Part shown: positions 57,784 to 64,000 of the stretch, one piece after another
Layout: each line of letters opens with the position of its first letter
Numbering within the stretch: the first letter of the stretch is position 1
From: Kibdelosporangium aridum
GTDB taxonomy: Bacteria > Actinomycetota > Actinomycetes > Mycobacteriales > Pseudonocardiaceae
Length of the DNA stretch: 64,000 nucleotides
Direction: 5' to 3'
NCBI RefSeq assembly: GCF_900176515.1
Contig: NZ_FWXV01000003.1
Location: forward strand, 868,001-932,000
Program-made: the position numbers and the translations under genes
The notes under the pieces: generated by a model
Database searches by the model: none
What the model was told of the DNA's origin: nothing
What the model saw: only the letters and a program-made list of their open reading frames with translations

Positions 57784-59262
57784 TCACACTGGCGGGATGC
57801 GGGTGTGCCAGTCGGTTTCCTGTTGGTAGGCGTCGACGACGGCGGCGAGCAATGTCTCGGAGTGCGCGGGCCCCATCAGCTGCGCGCCGACGGGCATACC
57901 GGATCGACTGAAGCCACACGGAAAAGCGATCGCCGGCAGACCGGTGAGGCTGGCTGGGAACGTGTACGGCGTGAGCACCGGGATCAGCGGGACGCCGTCG
58001 TGCGAAGACACTCCGTGCGGCAGCTCGGTGACCGGGCTGGTGGGTAACAGGAGGACGTCCACTTCGCCGAGCAGGTTCGCGTAGTCGCGCTTGATCGCGT
58101 TCCGGACCCGCTGAGCGTGCAGGAAATCCGCTACCGGTACACCTAAGCCAGCCTCCAGGAACGCTTGGATGTCCTCGGTGAACTCCGCGCCGCGCTTCAG
58201 GTGCTGGCGGAATTCGGCAGCCGCCTCGGCGAAGACCAGTACGCTCGCCGCCGCTTGGGTGATCGGCAGCGACGGCAGCGTCACCTCGATGATCTGCGCG
58301 CCGAGCGATCGCAGTGTCTCGGCGACCGCCACCTCGTGCTGGGTGGCGACGTCGGCGAGCCCGACCCGAACCTGTCGAAGGTCGACCACGGGCGAGACCA
58401 ACTCGGCAGGCGGATCACCAGCCAGCACCCGGAGCAGCATCAGGCAATCCCTCGCGCTGCGGGCCATCGGGCCCACCACATCGAACGAGGCCGACAGCGT
58501 CATCACGCCGCTGCGCGGAATCAACCCAAATGTCGGCCGGATCGCAGACGTTCCGCAGAACGCCGAAGGCAGCCGCAACGAACCACCAGTGTCCGTGCCC
58601 AACGCCATCGGCACCTGCCTCGCGGCCAACGCGGCAGCCGAACCACCGGACGACCCGGACGCCATCCGATCCGGATGCCACGGGTTGTGCACTGCGGGCG
58701 TGGAGACGCCGTAAGCGATCTCGTGGGTGGCCGTCTTGCCCACCAAGATCCCTCCGGCAGAGCGGATCCGGCTCACCACGGTCGCATCCCACGGCGGCAC
58801 CCGCCCGACGAAAGCAGCGCTGCCGTACTCCGTGGCCACGTTGGAAGTGTCGATCAAATCCTTGGCCGCGAACGGAATCCCGTGCAACACACCGGTCGGC
58901 GGCTGCTGGCCGGCCAAGTCGGCCTGGGTCCGAGCGGCGTCATCGGTCAACCGCACGAACGCACCCAACGCTGGTTGTGTGCGTTCGATGCGCGTCAGGC
59001 AGGACGCCAGCAATTCCGCCGGCAAGAGCTGACCGCGCCGAATTGCCACGGCCGCCTCCACGACGCCCAGCTCATACGGCTCGGTCACCTCTGGCACAAC
59101 CGAGCATGGCTCGTCACGCACTGGAATCGTTGTCCGAGGGCTGTCCGGGACATCGTCGATGCCCTCCGCCTCGGCGATCGCGGCCACCGATGCGGTGACG
59201 AACGGCGCCGCCCACTCCAGCCGCGCCAGCCGTTCCGGAGTCAGCTCAAGACCGATGTCCAT
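57784..59262 (-). CDS. amidase-signature family hydrolase
   Basis: The 492-residue amidase has the Ser-cisSer-Lys triad regions. The Lys lies in GIPFAAKDLID, the cis-Ser in SGSSGGSAAALA and the nucleophile Ser in LGTDTGGSLRLPSAFCG. An extra N-terminal region of about 60 residues resembles the AtzG-like helper domain fused in some AtzE/AtzF-type amidases. It may act on small amides or allophanate-like substrates. GTG or ATG choices near 59262 are limited, and this start keeps the helper region. Confidence 0.88.
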   Translation of the reverse strand: MDIGLELTPERLARLEWAAPFVTASVAAIAEAEGIDDVPDSPRTTIPVRDEPCSVVPEVTEPYELGVVEAAVAIRRGQLLPAELLASCLTRIERTQPALGAFVRLTDDAARTQADLAGQQPPTGVLHGIPFAAKDLIDTSNVATEYGSAAFVGRVPPWDATVVSRIRSAGGILVGKTATHEIAYGVSTPAVHNPWHPDRMASGSSGGSAAALAARQVPMALGTDTGGSLRLPSAFCGTSAIRPTFGLIPRSGVMTLSASFDVVGPMARSARDCLMLLRVLAGDPPAELVSPVVDLRQVRVGLADVATQHEVAVAETLRSLGAQIIEVTLPSLPITQAAASVLVFAEAAAEFRQHLKRGAEFTEDIQAFLEAGLGVPVADFLHAQRVRNAIKRDYANLLGEVDVLLLPTSPVTELPHGVSSHDGVPLIPVLTPYTFPASLTGLPAIAFPCGFSRSGMPVGAQLMGPAHSETLLAAVVDAYQQETDWHTRIPPV

Positions 59263-59285
59263 CCGCCAACTGTAGCCAGGTCCTG

Positions 59286-59597
59286 CTACAAAGTTCGACG
59301 CTCAGATGCCCACACCAAGTGCGGCGTCGTGTTGCTTCGACGACGCACGTACATGAGCGCGTTCTCTGGATCCGCCAACATGTACTGATTCCGGCCGTCG
59401 AGTGTCGTCATGTACGCGCCCTCATCCAACTCCATGCCCCACGCAATGATCTGAGCGTCGGTCTGCTCGCCGAACTCAAGCACCACCGCGAACACTCGCG
59501 GCGCCTGATCGGCAACCATCTCCGCCATCAACTCAGTGAAGGTCGCATCGACCCAAGGCGGAGGCTCACCCACGCTGTTCACCACCGACCGTGGCAC
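59286..59597 (-). CDS. hypothetical protein (DUF6879-cluster neighbour)
   Basis: This short protein of up to 103 residues has the core ELMAEMVADQAPRVFAVVLE and a C-terminal ALMYVRRRSNTTPHLVW. Similar small proteins occur near XRE/DUF6879 genes in actinomycetes, but no function is assigned. The start is uncertain: GTG 59597 overlaps the divergent gene by 62 bases, while GTG 59576 or ATG 59528 would reduce or remove the overlap. It lies 23 bp from the amidase start on the same strand. Confidence 0.55.
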   Translation of the reverse strand: MPRSVVNSVGEPPPWVDATFTELMAEMVADQAPRVFAVVLEFGEQTDAQIIAWGMELDEGAYMTTLDGRNQYMLADPENALMYVRRRSNTTPHLVWASERRTL

Positions 59598-59853
59598 CTA
59601 TGTGGTACAGGGCTGTAAGGTGCCCGGCTTGACCGATCATGTGGAAATCCCGCAACGGCTTCTGAAACACTTGGAAGACGGAACATTCATCGGCGCGGAA
59701 CTCGTCGACAGCGGTCGCGGCGGGTTCACGCTGGCCGGCCGACCGGTGACAGACCCCCAAGCTTTGTCCCAAATGGACATACCGGGCCATGAAACGTGCG
59801 TGGAAGTCCCCAAGGACAAGGAGGTTTGGTTCGGTGGATCTGCTGCAGGGTAA
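59536..59853 (+). CDS. small hypothetical protein upstream of DUF6879
   Basis: The product of up to 105 residues has the pattern TDRGTYVVQGCKV, then VEIPQRLLKHL, and VTDPQALSQMDIPGHETCVEVP. This is a compact acidic protein often found directly before DUF6879 genes (family recognition is from pattern only). Start GTG 59536 is tentative because it overlaps the divergent small gene. The stop overlaps the DUF6879 start by 20 bases, so the two are coupled. Confidence 0.55.
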   Translation: MKVASTQGGGSPTLFTTDRGTYVVQGCKVPGLTDHVEIPQRLLKHLEDGTFIGAELVDSGRGGFTLAGRPVTDPQALSQMDIPGHETCVEVPKDKEVWFGGSAAG

Positions 59854-60352
59854 GGCGTTCGACAGCTTGTTCCGCGCCTTCGAGCGGTACGCGTTCCATT
59901 TGGAGGTACAGGACAGCTATCACACCTCCGAAGAGTCCGGCCCGTTCCGGTTGTTCCTGGCAGGCCAGCCTGACGATTTCGGATGGCATCAGCCGTGGCT
60001 GGACCTCGTCCGGGATGCCACGAACGCAGGCAAGAGCGTGACTCGTGCACGTGTGGTCACCGTTCCGCATGGGGACTACACCCGGTGGGGTCTCACCGTC
60101 GCCGGCCACAACATCGCAGCAGGCGAAGACATCCGCTGGTTACCGCGTCACCACATCGATCCTGAAGACCTGACGACTGATGACTTCTGGTTGTTCGACG
60201 ACAACCGAGTAGTGTTCACCGTGTTCGAGCCAAGCGGACAGTTCGCTGGAGGAGCCAGCACAACTGATCCCGCCATCGTCGCTCGCTGCCGCGCAGTGCG
60301 AGACCAGGTGTGGGCCGTGGCGGTCCCGCACCACCAGTACGTCTCCGCCTAA
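59834..60352 (+). CDS. DUF6879 family protein
   Basis: The 172-residue protein matches the DUF6879 pattern: opening LLQGKAFDSLFRAFERYAFHLEVQDSY (in overview), central ARVVTVPHGDYTRWGL and closing DFWLFDDNRVVFTVFEPSG. The family is found beside XRE regulators with a DUF5753 domain and is thought to belong to whiJ-like regulatory loci. GTG 59834 has AAGGAGG ten bases upstream. The downstream partner regulator is broken here. No catalytic motif is seen. Confidence 0.8.
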   Translation: MDLLQGKAFDSLFRAFERYAFHLEVQDSYHTSEESGPFRLFLAGQPDDFGWHQPWLDLVRDATNAGKSVTRARVVTVPHGDYTRWGLTVAGHNIAAGEDIRWLPRHHIDPEDLTTDDFWLFDDNRVVFTVFEPSGQFAGGASTTDPAIVARCRAVRDQVWAVAVPHHQYVSA

Positions 60353-60361
60353 ACTGCGCAC

Positions 60362-61082
60362 GTGACCAGCGCGGTTCACCAGGCTCGGGAGGCACTCGGC
60401 CATCAACTCCGTGACCTTCGCAAGGACGCCGGACTGAGCGGCGTGCGACTGGCCTCGCTTGCCGGGTGGCACAGCTCCAAAGTCTCCAAGATCGAGTACG
60501 GCAAGCAGACACCCACCGAAGACGACATCCAGATCTGGTGCCGACACACCGACGCAGCCGCTCACGTTCCGGACCTCATCGCAGCCGTCCGACACATTGA
60601 AGCCATGTACGTCGAATGGAAGCGAACGCTCGGAGCCGGAACCAAACGACGCCAACAAGCCCAGCGCAGCCTCGAGGCGCGGACACGCCTGATGCGCTGG
60701 CACGAACCTCTGCTGATCCCAGGGATCCTGCACACGCCTGAATACGCGGCCGCAGTGCTGCGGCGCGTGATCGACTTCTATCAGACCACTGACGACCTCG
60801 ACGCTGGTGTGGCTGCACGGATGGAGCGGCAGCAAATCCTCTACCGAGGCGACCACCGGTTCCACTTCGTCATCGCCCAGCAGGCCCTCGCCACCACTGT
60901 CGGCGGGCCGGACGTGATGATCGGGCAATCTCGTGCACGTGGAGACGATCTCTGCGGAACTGACGGTCAGCCAACCGCGGGAAATTGCCCTCTACGCCAA
61001 GGCATTCGACGAACTGGCGAAGCAGGCCGTCTATGGGCAGGCCGCGAGAGCTCTCGTCACCGCTGCACTCAAGAACTTCTAG
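60362..61082 (+). pseudogene. XRE/DUF5753 regulator, broken by internal deletion and frameshift
   Basis: Codons from GTG 60362 encode an XRE domain (VRLASLAGWHSSKVSKIEYGKQ) and the first part of DUF5753 (LLIPGILHTPEYAAAVL, RMERQQILYR, GGPDVMIGQ). At about 60928 this frame leaves the family. The family resumes in the +1 frame from 60930 (LVHVETISAELTVSQPREI, AFDELAKQAVYGQAARALV) and ends at TAG 61080. About 35-40 residues normally between these parts are missing. The deletion and frame change imply loss of function or a truncated regulator. Confidence 0.8.
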
Positions 61083-61519
61083 GACAGTTCGAGGGCCTTA
61101 CGCATGGCTTCGCGGGCACGGCGGCGGTCGCCGGCGATGTCATAGCCGTGGGCGAGGCGAAACCACGTGCGCCAATCCTCTGGCGCTGCCTCGACTTCGG
61201 CCCTGCGCTCCTCGAACCATGCGTCCGCGGCCGTGCGATCTATTCGGCCGGAAGGCATGCGGGGCAGGGAAGAAGTGTCCGGGAGGGTGCCTTCAGCGGC
61301 GAGGCGCTGGGCGAGGCGTTCGGTCTGCAAACCGAAGCGGATCGTGGCGACGGCAACCCATGCGCCGACGATCGGGAGCAACAGGACGCCGACACCGAGG
61401 CCGATGCCGACCCCGGTTCCGGTTTCCAGCAATGCGATTGCCCGCCCGGTCATCAGCACGAAGTACACCGCCAGCACTGCGGTCAGCAGCAGTGCCGTTG
61501 TCCGGGCGGACAGTTTCAC
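61079..61519 (-). CDS. small membrane protein with TPR-like tail
   Basis: The 146-residue protein has two N-terminal helices (about 8-28 and 38-60). Its C-terminal half contains a tetratricopeptide-like unit (DWRTWFRLAHGYDIAGDRRRAREAM). It overlaps dapB by four bases and corresponds in position to Rv2772c next to dapB (Rv2773c). No function is known. Its 3' end overlaps the broken DUF5753 gene. Confidence 0.8.
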   Translation of the reverse strand: MKLSARTTALLLTAVLAVYFVLMTGRAIALLETGTGVGIGLGVGVLLLPIVGAWVAVATIRFGLQTERLAQRLAAEGTLPDTSSLPRMPSGRIDRTAADAWFEERRAEVEAAPEDWRTWFRLAHGYDIAGDRRRAREAMRKALELS

Positions 61520-62253
61520 AGGTCCATCAGCTTGTCGAGGCCGACGATCAATCCGGTGCGGTCCACGATCGACCGCACCGCGAGCAACACGCCGGGCATG
61601 AACGAATTGCGGTCCATCGAGTCGTGCCGGATCGTCAGGGTCTCCCCTGGCCCGCCGAACAGGACTTCCTGGTGGGCGATCAATCCTGACAAGCGCACTG
61701 CGTGTACGCGGACGTCGTCCATCAACGCACCGCGGGCGCCATCCGGATCGTGGGTCGTCGCGTCGGGAGGAGTACCCAACCCCGCGGCGGCACGGGCTGC
61801 ACCGATGAGCCGGGCGGTGTGGGCAGCGGTTCCGGACGGGGCATCGGCTTTACGCGGGTGGTGCAGCTCGATGATCTCCACCGACTCGTAGTACTTCGCC
61901 GCCAGCTCCGCGAAGTGCATCGACAGCACTGCGCCGATCGCGAAGTTCGGGGCCACGAGCACGCCCGTGTCCTTGCCGTCCAGCCATCCCGCGACTGCGT
62001 CGAGGCGTTCGGTGTTGAAGCCGGATGTGCCGACGACGCAATGGATTCCGTTCTCCACCGCGTACTTGACGTTGTCCATCACCACGTCGGGGTGGGTGAA
62101 GTCCACGACCACCTGGGCGGCGGAGATGTCCGAGATGTCGTCGCCGACGTCGACCTTGGCGACAACTTCCATGTCATCGGCCGCATCGACCGCACGGCAG
62201 ACTTCGGCACCCATCCGCCCTTGCGCTCCGAGCACGCCAACGCGGATCGTCAT
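61516..62253 (-). CDS. dapB: 4-hydroxy-tetrahydrodipicolinate reductase
   Basis: The 245-residue enzyme reduces hydroxytetrahydrodipicolinate in diaminopimelate/lysine synthesis. The NAD(P)-binding GVLGAQGRMG is at 6-15. The substrate loop ELHHPRKADAPSGTA near 128-142 is preceded by APNFAIGAVL. It is 27 kb downstream of dapA in backbone order and translationally coupled to the M16 peptidase gene (GTGA-type overlap). Confidence 0.95.
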   Translation of the reverse strand: MTIRVGVLGAQGRMGAEVCRAVDAADDMEVVAKVDVGDDISDISAAQVVVDFTHPDVVMDNVKYAVENGIHCVVGTSGFNTERLDAVAGWLDGKDTGVLVAPNFAIGAVLSMHFAELAAKYYESVEIIELHHPRKADAPSGTAAHTARLIGAARAAAGLGTPPDATTHDPDGARGALMDDVRVHAVRLSGLIAHQEVLFGGPGETLTIRHDSMDRNSFMPGVLLAVRSIVDRTGLIVGLDKLMDL

Positions 62254-63620
62254 CCCATCACCTCGTGAACCTCGACGGGCACATCGTCGACGTGATCGTA
62301 CGGGCCCACCACCGCGGCGGCGATCGGCCGGGACAGCAACTCCTTGGCCAGCAAGGCGATATCCTCGCCGGTCACCGCGTCGATCCGGCCGAGGGTCTGA
62401 CCGACGGTCAGGTAGTCACCGTACGTCAGCTCGCCCTTGCCGATCCGGGACATCCGGGAACTGGTGTCCTCCAGGCCGAGGACGAGTCCTCCGCGCAGTT
62501 GTCCCTTGCCACGGGCGACTTCCGCGTCGGAAAGACCTTCGCGGGCGACATGTGCCAGTACATCGCGGATCACCGAGGCCGTCTCGCCGAGGCGATCCGG
62601 TTGCACGCCTGCGTAAACCGACAGGTGCCCAGTGTCCGAATAGGACGCCACGGACGAGTAGACCTGGTACGCCAGGCCGCGCTTCTCACGAACCTCTTGG
62701 AACAGACGGGAACTCATCCCGCCGCCCAGCGCCGCGTTGAGCACGCCCAAAGTGAACCGGCGGTCGTCGTGCCGGTCCAGCGCACGCACGCCGAGCATGA
62801 GGTGCGTCTGTTCCGTGTCCTCCGTGTGGAGAACCAACCGGGGTGCCGACGGAATGCGAGCGCGGCCCTTGCGTGGCGCGATGGGTGCGACGTCGCCGAC
62901 CAAGCGGGCCTTGAGAGCCTTACGCACCAAGCGAAGTACGTCAGCGTGCTTGACGTTGCCAGCGACGGCGAAGACCATGCGCGGCAGCGTGTAGCGGCGC
63001 TTGTAGAAGTTGTACAGCGCGTTGCGGCTCAGTTCGGTGATGGACTTCTCCGAACCGAGGACCGGACGGCCGAGCGTGTGATCCGGGAGCAGCGCCGAGC
63101 AGAACGCGTCGTGCAGCAGGTCTTCCGGGTCGTCGTCGCGCATCGCGATCTCTTCGAGCACGACGCTGCGCTCGGTTTCCATGTCCTTCTCGGTGCACAG
63201 CGCCTCGAAGACCACGTCGCACACCAGGTCAACCGCCAACGGCAGGTCCTCGTCGAGGACGTGCGCGTAGTAGCACGTGTGTTCCTTGGCGGTGAACGCG
63301 TTCAGCTCGCCGCCGACCGCGTCGATCTCCTCGGCGATCTGCTGGGCAGTGCGCCGGGACGTGCTCTTGAAGAGCAGGTGTTCCAGGTAGTGCGCGGCCC
63401 CGGCGACGTTCGGCTGCTCGTCGCGGGAGCCCACAGCGACCCACATGCCGACCGAAGCCGACCGCACACCGGGAACGTGCTCGGTCACCACCCGCAGTCC
63501 GCCTGGCAGCAAGGTCCGGCGGACCTCACCGGCATCCGTACGCTCCAACGTGCGAGTGGTGCCGGGCTTTTGCAGAAAGCCGCGGGCAGAGCCCGCGGCT
63601 GTCGAACTGCGAACCGTCAC
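62250..63620 (-). CDS. M16 family zinc peptidase (PepR-like)
   Basis: The 456-residue peptidase has the inverted zinc motif HxxEH as HYLEH near residues 76-80 and the downstream Glu near 152 (VLEEIAM). Two M16 halves end in the R/Y substrate motif region (REKRGLAYQVYS near 313). It is the orthologue by order of Rv2782c, next to gpsI. GTG 63620 overlaps the gpsI stop, so it is co-translated. It probably processes peptides or exported proteins. Confidence 0.9.
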   Translation of the reverse strand: MTVRSSTAAGSARGFLQKPGTTRTLERTDAGEVRRTLLPGGLRVVTEHVPGVRSASVGMWVAVGSRDEQPNVAGAAHYLEHLLFKSTSRRTAQQIAEEIDAVGGELNAFTAKEHTCYYAHVLDEDLPLAVDLVCDVVFEALCTEKDMETERSVVLEEIAMRDDDPEDLLHDAFCSALLPDHTLGRPVLGSEKSITELSRNALYNFYKRRYTLPRMVFAVAGNVKHADVLRLVRKALKARLVGDVAPIAPRKGRARIPSAPRLVLHTEDTEQTHLMLGVRALDRHDDRRFTLGVLNAALGGGMSSRLFQEVREKRGLAYQVYSSVASYSDTGHLSVYAGVQPDRLGETASVIRDVLAHVAREGLSDAEVARGKGQLRGGLVLGLEDTSSRMSRIGKGELTYGDYLTVGQTLGRIDAVTGEDIALLAKELLSRPIAAAVVGPYDHVDDVPVEVHEVMG

Positions 63621-64000
63621 GTGGTCGCGGGCTCCTCTGCCGATGCCTTGTCGTCGGTGTTGCCCTTGGGGGCCTCGTCGGTCTTCTTCTCGGCGTCCTC
63701 GTCCTTGACCAGGACCAGGCTGATCTTGCCGCGCGAGTCGATGTCGGCGATCTCCACGCGGAGCTTGTCGCCGACCTTCACCACGTCCTCGACCTTGCCG
63801 ATCCGCTTGCCGTTGCCCAGCTTGGAGATGTGCACCAAGCCGTCCTTGCCCGGCAGCAGGGACACGAACGCACCGAAGGCGGCGGTCTTGACGACCGTGC
63901 CGAGGAAGCGTTCGCCGACCTTCGGCAGCTGCGGGTTGGCGATGGCGTTGATCTTGGAGATCGCCGCCTCGGCCGACGGGCCGTCCGCCGCACCGACGTA
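63617..64000 (-). CDS. gpsI: polyribonucleotide nucleotidyltransferase, C-terminal part
   Basis: This is the last 127 codons of a gene that continues past the window edge. The KH-domain end (YVGAADGPSAEAAISKINAI) is followed by the S1 RNA-binding domain (GTVVKTAAFGAFVSLLPGKD, VKVGDKLRVEIADID). An acidic tail follows. This is the C-terminus of PNPase/GpsI, the 3'-exoribonuclease and polyadenylating enzyme. Position before the M16 peptidase gene agrees with actinobacterial order. Confidence 0.93.
   Translation of the reverse strand, partial: YVGAADGPSAEAAISKINAIANPQLPKVGERFLGTVVKTAAFGAFVSLLPGKDGLVHISKLGNGKRIGKVEDVVKVGDKLRVEIADIDSRGKISLVLVKDEDAEKKTDEAPKGNTDDKASAEEPATT

Noticed and set aside
61083..61891. 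Continuation of the XRE reading frame to 61891
   Set aside because: After 60928 the frame is family-unlike and runs antisense through the membrane-protein gene and dapB. It is read-through of a broken gene.
1..64000. tRNA, rRNA, prophage or insertion-sequence elements
   Set aside because: No cloverleaf-type CCA-ended sequence, transposase, integrase or phage structural gene was recognised by eye. A tRNAscan or Infernal run would be needed to exclude small RNAs fully.

Overview
The window is high-GC actinomycete chromosome with frequent GTG starts, many 4-base GTGA stop/start overlaps, Tat and lipoprotein signals, Ser/Thr kinases, DUF5753/DUF6879 regulators and XRE/TetR/AraC/MocR regulators. 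Gene content and style fit the order Pseudonocardiales (Amycolatopsis/Kibdelosporangium-like). This is inferred from gene families, since no rRNA is present. A conserved backbone follows the order seen around Mycobacterium tuberculosis Rv2742c-Rv2783c: pspM, pspA, clgR, cinA-type, pgsA, (rimO), argA, then ftsK, then rnj, dapA, thyX, then a small membrane protein, dapB, an M16 peptidase and gpsI. Blocks of lineage-specific genes separate these backbone pieces.

Layout. 1-3.1 kb: two DUF202 membrane proteins, a methyltransferase, a ParA-like ATPase and a Nei-type DNA glycosylase. 3.1-3.5 kb: a gene-free stretch dense in RNA-like structure. It includes an extended Shine-Dalgarno inside a stem and a 12-codon ORF. 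3.5-6.2 kb: a probable D-amino-acid operon (YheO/DauR-like regulator, D-threonine-aldolase-like enzyme, ornithine-cyclodeaminase-like enzyme). 6.2-8.6 kb: pyrD facing a nucleobase permease. 8.8-14.6 kb: envelope-stress and housekeeping backbone. 14.6-27.9 kb: accessory block with a TetR-controlled membrane protein, secreted proteins, P450, DUF574 protein, secreted hydrolase, degenerate GGDEF/EAL protein, AraC/VOC pair, hydrolase plus CoA transferase, phospholipase A2 and dienelactone hydrolase.

27.9-41.7 kb: ftsK, acyltransferase, lipoprotein, DMT exporter, rnj-dapA, a TIGR03085 protein, three tandem receptor-type Ser/Thr kinases with septum-formation-like ectodomains, an ACT protein and thyX. 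41.7-48 kb: an RHH protein plus DUF4097 pair behind an array of TGACGTCA-type sites, an AlkX/YcaQ-like glycosylase, an acetyltransferase, a membrane protein, and a MocR regulator whose start codon overlaps that of a divergent exporter. 48-51.2 kb: two tandem DUF1996 paralogues that differ by an insert at one position, Q/N-rich in one and charged/coiled-coil in the other.

51.2-53 kb: an operon of a MauE/DoxX membrane protein, a Tat-exported protein and a 15-cysteine double-psi-barrel-like protein. 53.3-57.6 kb: a complete sugar-type ABC importer behind a LacI-type palindrome. 57.8-61.1 kb: amidase, a DUF6879 cluster, and a broken DUF5753 regulator. 61.1-64 kb: backbone again, ending inside gpsI. 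The most interesting unexplained items are the structured leader at 3.15 kb, the DUF1996 insert swap, the cysteine-rich/MauE operon, the overlapping MocR/exporter start codons, and the RHH operator array.
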